From contig CAXBBS010000005.1 of the NCBI GenBank assembly GCA_963974485.1, positions 62,001 through 126,000 of the forward strand: a stretch of 64,000 bases of DNA, written 5' to 3'. The DNA comes from JAALKW01 sp963974485 (lineage in GTDB: Bacteria; Pseudomonadota; Gammaproteobacteria; Legionellales; Legionellaceae). Under the pieces are notes generated by a model, which was given only the letters and a program-made list of their open reading frames with translations, was not told the DNA's origin and made no database searches. The translations under genes and the position numbers were made by a program. This document shows positions 27,042 to 36,438 of the stretch, piece after piece; the first letter of the stretch is position 1, and every line of letters begins with the position of its first letter.

Positions 27042-28224
27042 GAGCGCGTCCTTCTTCAAATAATTCACGTCCAATTAACATACGACGAATCTCAGAGGTA
27101 CCGGCTCCAATTTCATAGAGTTTGGCGTCACGTAGCAATCTACCTGCAGGATACTCGTTGATGTAGCCGTTACCGCCTAAAATTTGAATGGTTTGCAGGG
27201 CCATTTGTGTGGCGCGTTCGGATGTATACAAAATCACGCTAGCCGAATCTTTCCGGGTCACAAGGCCCGCATCACAAGCACGTGCAACGGCGTATAAATA
27301 ACTGCGGGCTGCGTTTAAATCCGTGTACATATCCGCCAGTTTACCTTGCATGAGTTGAAAGGTACCGATAGGCTGATTAAATTGCTTGCGTTGATGTACG
27401 TAAGGTAGCACTAAATCAAGGCAAGCTTGCATGATACCAAGCGGACCTGCGGCGAGTACCGTGCGCTCGTAATCCAAGCCACGCATCAGTACACCCACAC
27501 CGCGGTTAACTTCACCGAGTACGTTTGCTTCAGGTACTTCGCATTGGTCAAACACCAGTTCACATGTATTTGAGCCACGCATGCCTAATTTATCGAGTTT
27601 TTGTGCGGTTTTAAAACCAGGAAAGTTTTTTTCGATAATAAAAGCCGTAATGCCTTTACTGCCGGCGCTTTTATCGGTTTTAGCATAGACCACCAAAACA
27701 TCGGCTTCAGGCCCGTTGGTGATCCACATTTTGGTGCCGTTCAGAATAAAACGCCCGCCTTCGTGTCGCGCGGTGAGTTGCATGCTCACAACATCAGAGC
27801 CTGAGCCGGCTTCACTCATCGCAAGTGCGCCGACGTGGGTGCCTTGAATTAATTGGGGTAAATATTTTTGTTTTTGCGTATCTGTACCATGAAGATTAAT
27901 TTGGTTAACACATAAATTAGAATGTGCGCCGTAGCTCAAACCAACGGAGGCGGAGGCACGTGATATTTCTTCCATGGCAAGCACATGGGCGAGATAGCCC
28001 ATATGTGCACCGCCGACGGATTCATCGGCCGTGATACCAAGTAAGCCGAGCTCTCCTAATTTTTGCCATAAAGGGTAAGGAAAAGCATTGTCTTCATCAA
28101 TTTGGGCGGCAAGCGGGACAATTTCGTGCATAGCGAAGCGATACACACTTTCACGAAGTGCGTCGTAGGTTTCGCCAAGAAGCTGGGGTAGGCCGTGGTG
28201 CATGATGACATCCGATTTCTTCAT
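27031..28224 (-). CDS. liuA: Isovaleryl-CoA dehydrogenase
   Basis: FAD acyl-CoA dehydrogenase oxidising isovaleryl-CoA to methylcrotonyl-CoA. It tracks mammalian IVD closely: SVGLSYGAHSNLCVNQ, GSDVVSMQL, KLDKLGMRGSNTCELVF, and GLDYERTVLAAGPLGIMQ with the catalytic Glu in the position special to IVD. FGGNG-type ILGGNGYINEYP and LYEIGAGTSEIRRMLIG close the protein. First gene of the operon. The likely -10 lies only 13 nt before the ATG at 28224, so the ATG at 28203 (MHHGLPQ) may be the true start. Confidence 0.95.
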   Translation of the reverse strand: MKKSDVIMHHGLPQLLGETYDALRESVYRFAMHEIVPLAAQIDEDNAFPYPLWQKLGELGLLGITADESVGGAHMGYLAHVLAMEEISRASASVGLSYGAHSNLCVNQINLHGTDTQKQKYLPQLIQGTHVGALAMSEAGSGSDVVSMQLTARHEGGRFILNGTKMWITNGPEADVLVVYAKTDKSAGSKGITAFIIEKNFPGFKTAQKLDKLGMRGSNTCELVFDQCEVPEANVLGEVNRGVGVLMRGLDYERTVLAAGPLGIMQACLDLVLPYVHQRKQFNQPIGTFQLMQGKLADMYTDLNAARSYLYAVARACDAGLVTRKDSASVILYTSERATQMALQTIQILGGNGYINEYPAGRLLRDAKLYEIGAGTSEIRRMLIGRELFEEGRAHEA

Positions 28225-28237
28225 TAAGACAGGCTAG

Positions 28238-28266
28238 ACTATACCTCGCAGGCGGTAGGTTGTGAA
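28238..28266 (-). promoter_or_regulatory. liu operon promoter
   Basis: Minus strand TTCACA (28261-28266), 17-nt spacer, TATAGT (28238-28243). Transcription would begin only a few bases before the ATG at 28224. Confidence 0.5.
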
Positions 28267-28312
28267 GGGCTATCATTGGCTTGTATTCGCATCTTGTAGG
28301 CTTACTTTTAGA

Positions 28313-28341
28313 TTGATTCATGAAATAGGCTAGGCTATATT
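28313..28341 (+). promoter_or_regulatory. Promoter of the methyltransferase gene
   Basis: TTGATT (28313-28318), 17-nt spacer, TATATT (28336-28341), 57 nt before the ATG at 28399. It probably also feeds msbA-lpxK. Confidence 0.5.
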
Positions 28342-28398
28342 TCGTAGATGTTTGGATGGATTGAAATACTGAAATATTTTCTTGATGGAGTGTTGGTT

Positions 28399-29088
28399 AT
28401 GAGAAAACGTGTTCTGTGGGGGCATCATGTGTCTGAATACAAAGAGATGTTTGATGTGTCGGACGCAGCGCTTCAAGTTCATCTTCTTGAATATGGTTGT
28501 GGTGCAAGTGCCGTGAATACGGAGCTGCATCAAGAAGGCACGACGGTAGTGAGTGTTGATCCCTTGTTTGTTTTAAGTAAGCCGGAGTTGGTCCAACAAG
28601 TCACCGAGGATTTTGATGAACGTGTACAGCAAGTTCTGGCCGATCAGGCGCAATTTAATGTAGAAACTTACGGGAGTATGGAGGCGTTTTTAGCGAGTCG
28701 ACGTGCCGGAATGGATGTTTTTTTTGCGGATTATAATGCAGGTGTTGAAGAAGGACGTTATAAGGCTTTAGTTGATGGGGCATTGCCGTTTGAAAATTTT
28801 TCTTTTGATTTGGCGCTCAGTTCACATTATTTATTTGCCAATGCGGCGAATGACGCCGTAGCTTATCATTTGGAAACGATTCAAGATCTGGCTCGGGTTG
28901 CCAAAGAGGTGCGTATTTTTCCACTGATAGAACGCGCAGGTACGCCATCTGAGATTTTAGGTCCCGTGTTGCTTGGTTTGCAACAAGCAAATTTTGGCAC
29001 AGAAGTGCGCGAAGTACGTTGTGCATTGTACCCCGAAGGCAATGCCATGCTACGTGTGTGGGCTCTGGAATGTAACGTGCAGCGGTAA
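28399..29088 (+). CDS. Putative class I SAM-dependent methyltransferase
   Basis: 229 residues. LLEYGCGASAVNTELHQEG followed by VVSVDP is a motif I/II SAM site, and FSFDLALSSHYLF fits motif IV. The middle contains a long helical insert (VQQVTEDFDERVQQVLADQ). An upstream in-frame ATG exists at 28348, but GGAG lies 8 nt before the ATG at 28399. The gene lies 72 bp upstream of msbA on the same strand. Substrate unknown. Confidence 0.65.
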   Translation: MRKRVLWGHHVSEYKEMFDVSDAALQVHLLEYGCGASAVNTELHQEGTTVVSVDPLFVLSKPELVQQVTEDFDERVQQVLADQAQFNVETYGSMEAFLASRRAGMDVFFADYNAGVEEGRYKALVDGALPFENFSFDLALSSHYLFANAANDAVAYHLETIQDLARVAKEVRIFPLIERAGTPSEILGPVLLGLQQANFGTEVREVRCALYPEGNAMLRVWALECNVQR

Positions 29089-29160
29089 GCCATTGGTGCT
29101 TTTTGTTGGGACGCGATACAATACATCACATGGGTCCAGCTGAGCGATAGAAAAAGTCGA

Positions 29161-30939
29161 ATGAAACAACAAAAATCTTACGGGAGCGCGCGCGCGCTTT
29201 ATCGTCGTTTATTGACGTATGTTAAACCTTTTTGGCCAATTTTATTGATTGGTTTATTTGCCAATATTTTATCTGCAGGTATTGATGCCGGTTTTACCTA
29301 CATGATGAGACCTTTTCTAGACAAAGGTTTGATTGCGTTGGATGCTAACTTTGTCAAAACCATACCGGTGATTATTTTAGTTGGGATTATTTTTCGTGGG
29401 ATCGTGAGCGCGTTTGGTGGTTATTGTATGACCTCAGTTGCGCGATCAGTTGTCACTGTGCTGCGACAATCGGTGTTTGCACACATCGTGCGTTTGCCCG
29501 CAGATTATTATGACGAAGCACCGTCGGGTCAGCTTTTATCTAAGATTTTATATGATGTTGAGCAAGTGGCCCAGGTGAGTGCCAATGCGCTGACGGATTT
29601 GGTTCAAAATATTTGTCTCGTGACAGGGCTTTTGACCGTGATGATGGTGATTAGTTGGCAATTGTCGATGATGTTTTTGCTGACCATACCGTTTGTGGGA
29701 ATCTTGGTTAATTTTACGAATAAACGTGTTCGACGTATTAGTCACAATGTCCAGCAATCCATGGGGAATGTGACCAGCACGGCCAGTGAGGCCATCGAAG
29801 GCTACCGCGAAGTGCGGTTGTTTGATGGTGAAGCGCACGAAGTTAACAAGTTTAATCAAGCCACGCACCGTTCACGTCAACAAGACATGAAAGTTGCGGT
29901 GAGTAAGGCGATTAATGTATCCGGTGTGCAGACGATTATTGCGATTGGTATTGCCGGTATTATTTTTGCGGCGATTCAGCTTTCATCGGTGATTACTGTC
30001 TCCGCTGGTTCTTTTCTGGCTATTATTGCGGCGATGTTGCAATTGATTAAACCCATGAAAACGTTGACGACACTTAATACTGTGTTTCAGCGTGGACTTG
30101 CCGGTGCTGAAAGTGTCTTTCGTGTGATGAATGAATCAGCAGAGCCTGTTGGGGGCGAGGTTTTATCCGAGCGCGCCACAGGTGAGCTGGTGTTTAATCA
30201 TGTGTCTTATGCCTATCGACAAGGCAAGCGCGTATTGCATGATGTAAGCTTTACGGCCAAAGCCGGTGAAACGGTGGCGTTGGTCGGGCATTCAGGCAGC
30301 GGTAAAACAACGGTTGCGAGTTTAATCCCCCGTTTTTATGACGTCAATCAAGGCGAAATCTTACTGGATGGTGTGCCTATTCAATCACTGGAGCTCGCAA
30401 GTCTTCGAGCGCAGCTTGCTTTGGTTGGGCAGCATGTCACGTTGTTTGATGACACGCTGGCGAATAATATTGCTTACGGACGTTTTGATGTGAGTCGCGA
30501 GGCTATTATTGACGCAGCTAAATGTGCGTATGCTGATGAATTTATCACGAAATTACCCCAGGGTTATGATACCCCAGTGGGGGAAAACGGTGTGCTGCTT
30601 TCAGGCGGGCAACGCCAGCGTTTGGCCATTGCACGGGCGATTTTAAAAGATGCACCTATTTTGATTTTAGATGAAGCCACGTCTGCTCTTGATACGGAAT
30701 CAGAGCGATATATTCAATCAGCGCTGGTGCAGGTGATGAAAAACAGAACCACGCTTGTCATCGCACATCGTCTTTCGACGATTCAACATGCAGATAAAAT
30801 TGTAGTGATGCATCAAGGGCGTGTGGTTGAGGTGGGAAAGCACGAGCAGTTACTTGCCGAAAACGGGCATTACGCACGTTTGTATCAAGCACAAAAACTT
30901 GGCGCGGTTGAGCCTGAACCTGAAGCAATTGTGGCATAG
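29161..30939 (+). CDS. msbA: Lipid A export ABC transporter, permease/ATPase
   Basis: Homodimeric flippase moving lipid A-core across the inner membrane. Six spans in residues 1-320, then an ATPase with Walker A GHSGSGKTT (~379-387), Q-loop LVGQHVTLF, signature LLSGGQRQR, Walker B PILILDEATSALD and H-loop IAHRLS. 592 residues, normal. lpxK begins 4 bp after its stop, the conserved msbA-lpxK arrangement. Confidence 0.95.
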   Translation: MKQQKSYGSARALYRRLLTYVKPFWPILLIGLFANILSAGIDAGFTYMMRPFLDKGLIALDANFVKTIPVIILVGIIFRGIVSAFGGYCMTSVARSVVTVLRQSVFAHIVRLPADYYDEAPSGQLLSKILYDVEQVAQVSANALTDLVQNICLVTGLLTVMMVISWQLSMMFLLTIPFVGILVNFTNKRVRRISHNVQQSMGNVTSTASEAIEGYREVRLFDGEAHEVNKFNQATHRSRQQDMKVAVSKAINVSGVQTIIAIGIAGIIFAAIQLSSVITVSAGSFLAIIAAMLQLIKPMKTLTTLNTVFQRGLAGAESVFRVMNESAEPVGGEVLSERATGELVFNHVSYAYRQGKRVLHDVSFTAKAGETVALVGHSGSGKTTVASLIPRFYDVNQGEILLDGVPIQSLELASLRAQLALVGQHVTLFDDTLANNIAYGRFDVSREAIIDAAKCAYADEFITKLPQGYDTPVGENGVLLSGGQRQRLAIARAILKDAPILILDEATSALDTESERYIQSALVQVMKNRTTLVIAHRLSTIQHADKIVVMHQGRVVEVGKHEQLLAENGHYARLYQAQKLGAVEPEPEAIVA

Positions 30940-30943
30940 ACGT

Positions 30944-31918
30944 ATGATGTTAGATTCGGTGTTGAATTCACTGTGGTACGGCTGTCATCCGCTGCGTTGG
31001 GTACTTTATCCTTTCTCACTGTTATATCGCGGCGTAGTTGCATTACGGCGTGCGTATTTAAAGCAATTTAAACAAGCACACGTTTCGGTGCCTGTGATTG
31101 TGGTGGGTAATCTAACGGTCGGTGGCGTGGGCAAAACACCGTTGGTTATTGCCATCGCTCAACACTTTACGACGCGTGGTTTTCGCGTTGGGCTGGTCAG
31201 TCGTGGTTATGGCGCCAAAATCAAACATTTTCCTCATGACGTGCGTGTGGATGACACCGCAGATGAGGTGGGTGATGAGCCGTTATTATTGGCCAAAAAA
31301 ACACAGGTTCCTGTGATAATTGCACCGAATCGTATGGACGCCGTCAATTATTTAATTAAACAACATCAGGTTGATTTGATTATCAGTGATGATGGTTTGC
31401 AGCATTATAAAATGGGGCGAAGCATTGAAATTGCGGTAATTGATGGTAAACGAGGGTTGGGTAATCGCTTATGTTTGCCTGCAGGGCCGCTTCGCGAGCA
31501 TCCTACGCGCTTAAAGCAGGTGGATATCGTCGTGGTGAACGGGGCCGATTGGCCTGGCGCGTACCGGTTTGATTTGGTCCCTGGAGCGGTGACGCAGCTT
31601 TTAAGTGGCGATGAGGTTGGTGTGAATTGGGCTGGTAGCGAGCAGATTGCCGCTGTGGCGGGCATTGGACATCCCGAGCGGTTTTTTGATACGTTAACAG
31701 AGTTAGGTCTAACATATAAACCTTATGTTTTTCCTGATCATCATCGTTTTGTTTCAGCTGATTTCGATCTGCCTGAGCACATGTGTGTGATGACAGAAAA
31801 AGACGCAGTCAAATGCCATGCATTTGCTGATGAACGCATGTATGTTTTACCAGTACAGGTAAGCATCCATCATGAGTTTTGGGATAGGTTGGAAACACAT
31901 GAAAATTTGCAAAAATAA
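30944..31918 (+). CDS. lpxK: Tetraacyldisaccharide 4'-kinase
   Basis: Phosphorylates lipid A precursor at the 4' position at the inner membrane. N-terminal amphipathic/membrane helix, then the P-loop GNLTVGGVGKTPLVI, SRGYGAKI, VGDEPLLLAKKT and IISDDGLQHYKMGR. ATG codons occur at 30944 and 30947; the frame is open further upstream only because it overlaps msbA. About 324 residues. Its last 20 bp overlap the next gene. Confidence 0.95.
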   Translation: MMLDSVLNSLWYGCHPLRWVLYPFSLLYRGVVALRRAYLKQFKQAHVSVPVIVVGNLTVGGVGKTPLVIAIAQHFTTRGFRVGLVSRGYGAKIKHFPHDVRVDDTADEVGDEPLLLAKKTQVPVIIAPNRMDAVNYLIKQHQVDLIISDDGLQHYKMGRSIEIAVIDGKRGLGNRLCLPAGPLREHPTRLKQVDIVVVNGADWPGAYRFDLVPGAVTQLLSGDEVGVNWAGSEQIAAVAGIGHPERFFDTLTELGLTYKPYVFPDHHRFVSADFDLPEHMCVMTEKDAVKCHAFADERMYVLPVQVSIHHEFWDRLETHENLQK

Positions 31919-32816
31919 AGCATGGGTTTATTTGATTTGGATGGTGAGTTGTTGCATACATGCTGAAGTTCCGAAGGTGTCACCTCATTTTGTCCCATCT
32001 ACCTCAGCTGAGGCGCATTGGGTCTTTTCTGGTGTGGTCGAGGGAGAAGGCGGCGAGCAATACGGTTATTTTTTTCAAATGGGGCGTAAAAAAAATACGT
32101 TCCATAGTCGAGCAGCGTTATTTGATGTTCAAACAAAAGCGGTGCTCATTCAAGATGATAGTGAGGCTGAAATAGCCGATCCTTCGACGTACCTTTGGCA
32201 CGTCGGCAACGCCTTTTTACGATTTAATCCGATCACTGATAGTTGGTTTTTTGGATTCAAGCAAGCTAATAAAGCAGGCTTTAATTTTAAAGTCGATATG
32301 CAAAAAACCTCTGAAGCGTTGCCAGAACCACAAAATTTACGCTCGGGAATTTCGGTGTTTGTCAGTCAGACGAATTCACTGAATGGACATATTCATTCAA
32401 GCGATGGTCAAAAAGAGCATTTTGTGACAGCAGGACAAGCCTGGTTTCGCCAAACGTCTGTCACAACGCCTCAATCTAACACGCATGCAGTCAAAGGGGT
32501 GTTGTGTCGATTTGATGACGGTAGCGGATTTTATTCGGTTAATCTGCCGGAAGAAGATGCGCTTCGAGGGGCCATTACCGGTCGATTTGACGCCAAAGGT
32601 TTGGCGGAGCCGATGTCTCAATTTATTCATGTGGAGGTACGTACGGATGGCAAGTGGGGCGTTCATGTGCCATCGCCCGAGCAGAATGTGCTGGTCTCAG
32701 CCTTTATGCAGCAGGATGCAGTTATCGCAGGTATTGCTGAAGTGGGTGAGCAAGCGGGCTTTTGTTTTTTAAGTGAAGATACCTTAGGGCACCAGGACGA
32801 ATCAACAACGGTTTAG
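31899..32816 (+). CDS. Secreted lipocalin-like (AttH/CrtC-type) protein
   Basis: 305 residues from the ATG at 31899 (GGA about 8 nt upstream). A signal peptide ends near SCCIHAEVPK. AEAHWVFSGVVEGEGGEQYG followed by YFFQMGR resembles the opening strand of AttH-like lipocalin domains, and the rest is beta-rich with FNPITDSWFFGFKQ. Probably periplasmic or secreted; ligand unknown. Overlap with lpxK suggests co-translation. The family is a weak call. Confidence 0.55.
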   Translation: MKICKNKAWVYLIWMVSCCIHAEVPKVSPHFVPSTSAEAHWVFSGVVEGEGGEQYGYFFQMGRKKNTFHSRAALFDVQTKAVLIQDDSEAEIADPSTYLWHVGNAFLRFNPITDSWFFGFKQANKAGFNFKVDMQKTSEALPEPQNLRSGISVFVSQTNSLNGHIHSSDGQKEHFVTAGQAWFRQTSVTTPQSNTHAVKGVLCRFDDGSGFYSVNLPEEDALRGAITGRFDAKGLAEPMSQFIHVEVRTDGKWGVHVPSPEQNVLVSAFMQQDAVIAGIAEVGEQAGFCFLSEDTLGHQDESTTV

Positions 32817-32835
32817 GACAATGCTAAGGATGAGC

Positions 32836-34713
32836 ATGCCAGAACAACATACATTAGAAAAAGAAAAAAAAGATGCGATAGAACTTCATGTGAAGCGATT
32901 AAGTGTCGCATTTGAAACCAAGCAGACCTCGATTATGGCGGTCGATGACGTCAATTTTTATTTGGAAGCTGGCGAAACCGTCGCTTTGGTTGGCGAATCA
33001 GGCTGCGGTAAATCATTGACGGCGTCCGCTCTTATACGTCTTTTACCTGCCTATGCGCGATATGGCCAACACAGTGAAGTCGTTTGGTCAGGAACGGATG
33101 TGTTAACCCTTTCGGAATCGGTCATGCGGAGGTTTCGAGGTAAACGTTTAGCCATGATTTTTCAAGATCCCATGACGGCATTGAATCCGGTGCTCACGAT
33201 TGGCGAGCAATTAGCTGAAGCGCTAGGGCACCGGCATACGTGGGCTGGTTTAACACGCCGTAAGCACATGGCTGCATTGTTGCGCGAAGTTGAAATTGAA
33301 GAGCCTGAACGGCGTCTAAAGCAGTATCCGCATCAATTGTCAGGAGGGCAAAAGCAACGCGTGGTGATTGCGATTGCTTTGGCCGGGCAACCCGATGTGC
33401 TGATTGCTGATGAGCCAACAACCGCACTTGATGTAACCACGCAAGCACAAATTTTAGCGCTCTTAAAACGTATTCAACAGCAGCGCAACATGAGTTTATT
33501 GCTGATTACACATGACTTGAGTTTGGTTCAAGCCGTGGCTTGTCGTGTGTATGTGATGTACGCAGGCCAAATTGTTGAGTCGGCTCGTGTGTCTGATTTT
33601 TTTAAGCAACCGTTGCATCCGTATACTCAGCATTTACTTGCGGCGTTGCCTAATTTTGACAAAAGAACACAGCGTTTAAGTGCCATTCCAGGACGAGTTC
33701 CTTCACCTGATGATAGGCCGAGTGGCTGTCGGTTTCATCCGCGCTGTACACATGCGTTTTCGCCCTGCGCCCAACAAGAGCCTGGATTACAGGTTGTGAC
33801 GAAGACAGAGCAAGCATCACGCGCGGTGCGTTGCCATTTGTATCCCGAGCATCCGTCACCTCCTGCTTTGGTTCATGCCGAAGAGGGTTGGAATAATAAA
33901 AAAGAGGTAGGGCTTGTTTTATTTTCTGTGCGTGATTTAGGTGTGTATTTTCCAATTAAGCGTGGTTTTTTAGGGCGACCAGCTCACGTTCATAAAGCCG
34001 TCGATGGTTTATCGTTTGATCTAAAACAGGGTCAAACTTTGGCGTTGGTCGGGGAGTCTGGCTCGGGTAAAAGTACTGCATGTCGCGTGCTGCTTGGTTT
34101 ACAAAAAATCAGCTGTGGTGATGTGATGTTTCGTGATCAAGCTGTGTGTGATTTGCGAGGGCGCGCCCTTAAGCAATTTCGAAAGCAAGTTCAAATTATC
34201 TTTCAAGATCCTTATTCATCCATGAACCCACGCATGACCGTCGGTCAAATTTTAGCTGAAGGCATGGAGGCTCAAAATAACAAACCCGCGTGGATTCATA
34301 AACGTCAGCATGAGTTGCTTGATCAAGTTAATTTACCTAAACGAAGTTTGGAGCGTTACCCACATCAATTCTCAGGTGGGCAACGTCAACGTTTGTGTAT
34401 TGCGCGTGCGTTAGCCTGCTCGCCGAACGTACTGATTTGTGATGAGCCAACGAGTGCACTCGATGTATCGGTTCAAGCCCAAGTTTTAAATTTATTGAAA
34501 GATTTACAGCAAGAGCTGAATCTTACGTACTTGTTTGTGACGCATAACATGGCGGTGGTTTCGTATTTAGCCGATGATGTGCTCGTGATGCGCGACGGTC
34601 GTATGGTCGAGCAAGGTACGTGTGAGCAGTTGTTGCGTGCCCCCGCCCACGCTTACACGCAGCAGTTGTTGGCGGGGGTGAGTGCTATTGAGCCCGTTGA
34701 GAGCAGTGCTTAA
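32836..34713 (+). CDS. Double-ATPase peptide ABC transporter protein (YejF-like)
   Basis: Two fused ATPase domains of the oligopeptide/nickel family. Domain 1: VGESGCGKS, LSGGQKQRV, VLIADEPTTALDV, then the family tail PSGCRFHPRCTHAFSPC. Domain 2: VGESGSGKS, FSGGQRQRLCIARAL, VLICDEPTSALDV. Length fits YejF-type proteins with a longer linker. ATGs occur at 32821, 32830 and 32836; AAGGA at 32826-32830 favours the last. No permease or binding-protein gene is adjacent, so partners must lie elsewhere. The 3' end overlaps proS by 29 bp on the opposite strand. Confidence 0.85.
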   Translation: MPEQHTLEKEKKDAIELHVKRLSVAFETKQTSIMAVDDVNFYLEAGETVALVGESGCGKSLTASALIRLLPAYARYGQHSEVVWSGTDVLTLSESVMRRFRGKRLAMIFQDPMTALNPVLTIGEQLAEALGHRHTWAGLTRRKHMAALLREVEIEEPERRLKQYPHQLSGGQKQRVVIAIALAGQPDVLIADEPTTALDVTTQAQILALLKRIQQQRNMSLLLITHDLSLVQAVACRVYVMYAGQIVESARVSDFFKQPLHPYTQHLLAALPNFDKRTQRLSAIPGRVPSPDDRPSGCRFHPRCTHAFSPCAQQEPGLQVVTKTEQASRAVRCHLYPEHPSPPALVHAEEGWNNKKEVGLVLFSVRDLGVYFPIKRGFLGRPAHVHKAVDGLSFDLKQGQTLALVGESGSGKSTACRVLLGLQKISCGDVMFRDQAVCDLRGRALKQFRKQVQIIFQDPYSSMNPRMTVGQILAEGMEAQNNKPAWIHKRQHELLDQVNLPKRSLERYPHQFSGGQRQRLCIARALACSPNVLICDEPTSALDVSVQAQVLNLLKDLQQELNLTYLFVTHNMAVVSYLADDVLVMRDGRMVEQGTCEQLLRAPAHAYTQQLLAGVSAIEPVESSA

Positions 34714-36409
34714 CAAGAAAAGCCTGAATCTCATCCACAGGAATAGGCTTCGCCTCGGTACCACATCGTGCTTTGTATTCCACCGTGCCCTCATCAAGGC
34801 CTCGTTCACCGATAACAACGCGATGTGGGATGCCAATCAAGTCATGGTCTGCAAATAAGACACCTGGACGCTCTTTTCTGTCGTCTAAAAGAACATCAAA
34901 GCCTTGAGCTAATAAAGTTTGATACAGCTCCTCTGCGGCGTTTTTTACGCGTTCTGAACGGTGGCCGTTAATCGGAATAATACCGATTTGGAACGGTGCT
35001 AAAGCTTCAGGTAGACACATGCCCCGTTCGTCATGGTGTTGCTCAATGGCTGCAGCAACCATACGAGAAATTCCAATACCGTAACAGCCCATGACTAAGG
35101 TTTGTGCTTTACCGTTAGAATTAAGCACCGTGGCTTTCATGAGCTCTGCATATTTTGATCCGAGTTGGAAAATATGACCCACTTCAATACCACGACACAT
35201 CTGCAAATTACCTTGGCCATCAGGGCTTGGATCGCCAGCTTTTACTTCACGTAAATCAAAGCATTCAGAAGCTTTAACATCGCGATCCCAAACCGCGTCG
35301 ACATAATGCACATCAGCGGTGTTTGCGCCGCACACAAAGCTATTTAAAGCACGTGCATGGTGATCAATAATGACAGGAATATCAAGACCCACTGGGCCAA
35401 TGGAGCCAAACGGAGCTTGGAGTGTTTCAACCACAAGCGCTTCATTGGCAAATTGTACGGGCGATTTAACGAGCGGGTGTTTAGCGGCACGTGTGGCATT
35501 CAGCGTATCATCGCCGCGCAAAACTAAAGCAATTAATGGAGCTTCTTCGTTACAGCCCTCAACGATTAATGTTTTAACGGTGTTTTTTGGATCAAGATCA
35601 AGAAACGCTGCGACGTCTGCAATGGTTTTAATATTAGGTGTATCAACACGTGTGATAGGTTTATCAGAAGGCTTGTCTGATGGAGCAGGTGTGAGGCTTG
35701 TGGCCTGTTCGATATTGGCGGCATAATCACTGCCATCACTGTAGACCAGGCAGTCTTCACCAGCGTCGGCAAGTACTTGAAACTCGTGAGATACTGCCCC
35801 ACCAATGGCGCCGGTGTCAGCTTCCACGGCACGATATTTAAAGCCAAGCTTATCAAAAATACGGCTGTAAGCTTGATGCATGGCTTGATACGTGCGCTCG
35901 AGGCATTCGGTATCAAGATGAAACGAGTAGGCATCTTTCATTAAGAACTCACGTGATCGCATCACACCAAAACGAGGCCGTATTTCATCTCGAAATTTGG
36001 TTTGAATTTGATAGACATTGAGTGGAAGCTGTTTATACGATTGTAATTCACGACGCATTAAATCCGTGATTACTTCTTCGTGAGTTGGACCAAAGCAGTA
36101 GTCTCGACCGTTATTATCCGTGATACGCAGTAATTGCCCACCAAAGGTATCCCAACGATCGGTTTCTTGCCAAAGCTCGGCCGGTTGTACTGCAGGCATG
36201 AGTAGCTCAAGCGCTCCAATTTTATTGAGTTCATCACGTACGACGTGCTCTATTTTACGCAGAACTTTGAGCCCTAACGGGAGCCACGTGTAGAGCCCTG
36301 AACCCAGCGGGCGAATAAAACCTGCTCGAAGCATCAGTTGGTGTGATGGTGTTTCCGCTTCATGAGGTGATTCTTTGAGGGTTGAGATAAGCCAGGGTGA
36401 CGCACGCAT
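34685..36409 (-). CDS. proS: Prolyl-tRNA synthetase
   Basis: Class II synthetase of the bacterial type with the editing insertion. GSGLYTWLPLGLKVLRKIEH, FRDEIRPRFGVMRSREFLMKD and TGAIGGAVSHEFQ are motif regions; residues ~230-390 form the INS editing domain; GCYGIGISRMVAAAIEQHHD is motif 3. 574 residues, normal. AAGGA precedes the ATG by 7 nt. Confidence 0.97.
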   Translation of the reverse strand: MRASPWLISTLKESPHEAETPSHQLMLRAGFIRPLGSGLYTWLPLGLKVLRKIEHVVRDELNKIGALELLMPAVQPAELWQETDRWDTFGGQLLRITDNNGRDYCFGPTHEEVITDLMRRELQSYKQLPLNVYQIQTKFRDEIRPRFGVMRSREFLMKDAYSFHLDTECLERTYQAMHQAYSRIFDKLGFKYRAVEADTGAIGGAVSHEFQVLADAGEDCLVYSDGSDYAANIEQATSLTPAPSDKPSDKPITRVDTPNIKTIADVAAFLDLDPKNTVKTLIVEGCNEEAPLIALVLRGDDTLNATRAAKHPLVKSPVQFANEALVVETLQAPFGSIGPVGLDIPVIIDHHARALNSFVCGANTADVHYVDAVWDRDVKASECFDLREVKAGDPSPDGQGNLQMCRGIEVGHIFQLGSKYAELMKATVLNSNGKAQTLVMGCYGIGISRMVAAAIEQHHDERGMCLPEALAPFQIGIIPINGHRSERVKNAAEELYQTLLAQGFDVLLDDRKERPGVLFADHDLIGIPHRVVIGERGLDEGTVEYKARCGTEAKPIPVDEIQAFLVKHCSQRAQ

Positions 36410-36438
36410 GCTGAGTCCTTGATGTTTAAAATTAAGGT

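Larger units (their letters stand above)
28231..28344. repeat. 18-bp imperfect direct repeats covering two divergent promoters
   Basis: AGGCTAGACTATACCTCG (28231-28248) and AGGCTAGGCTATATTTCG (28327-28344) match at 15 of 18 positions and are 96 bp apart. Each covers a -10 element, one for liuA on the minus strand and one for the methyltransferase on the plus strand, so they may be operators for one regulator. Confidence 0.5.

Noticed and set aside
18067..28224. Reading the liu operon as continuing into the 18067-20088 gene
   Set aside because: A 75-bp gap and unrelated content argue for separate units, although no clear terminator was found there.
35370..35726. 118-codon plus-strand frame inside proS
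   Set aside because: Antisense to the proS editing domain; no supporting start signal.
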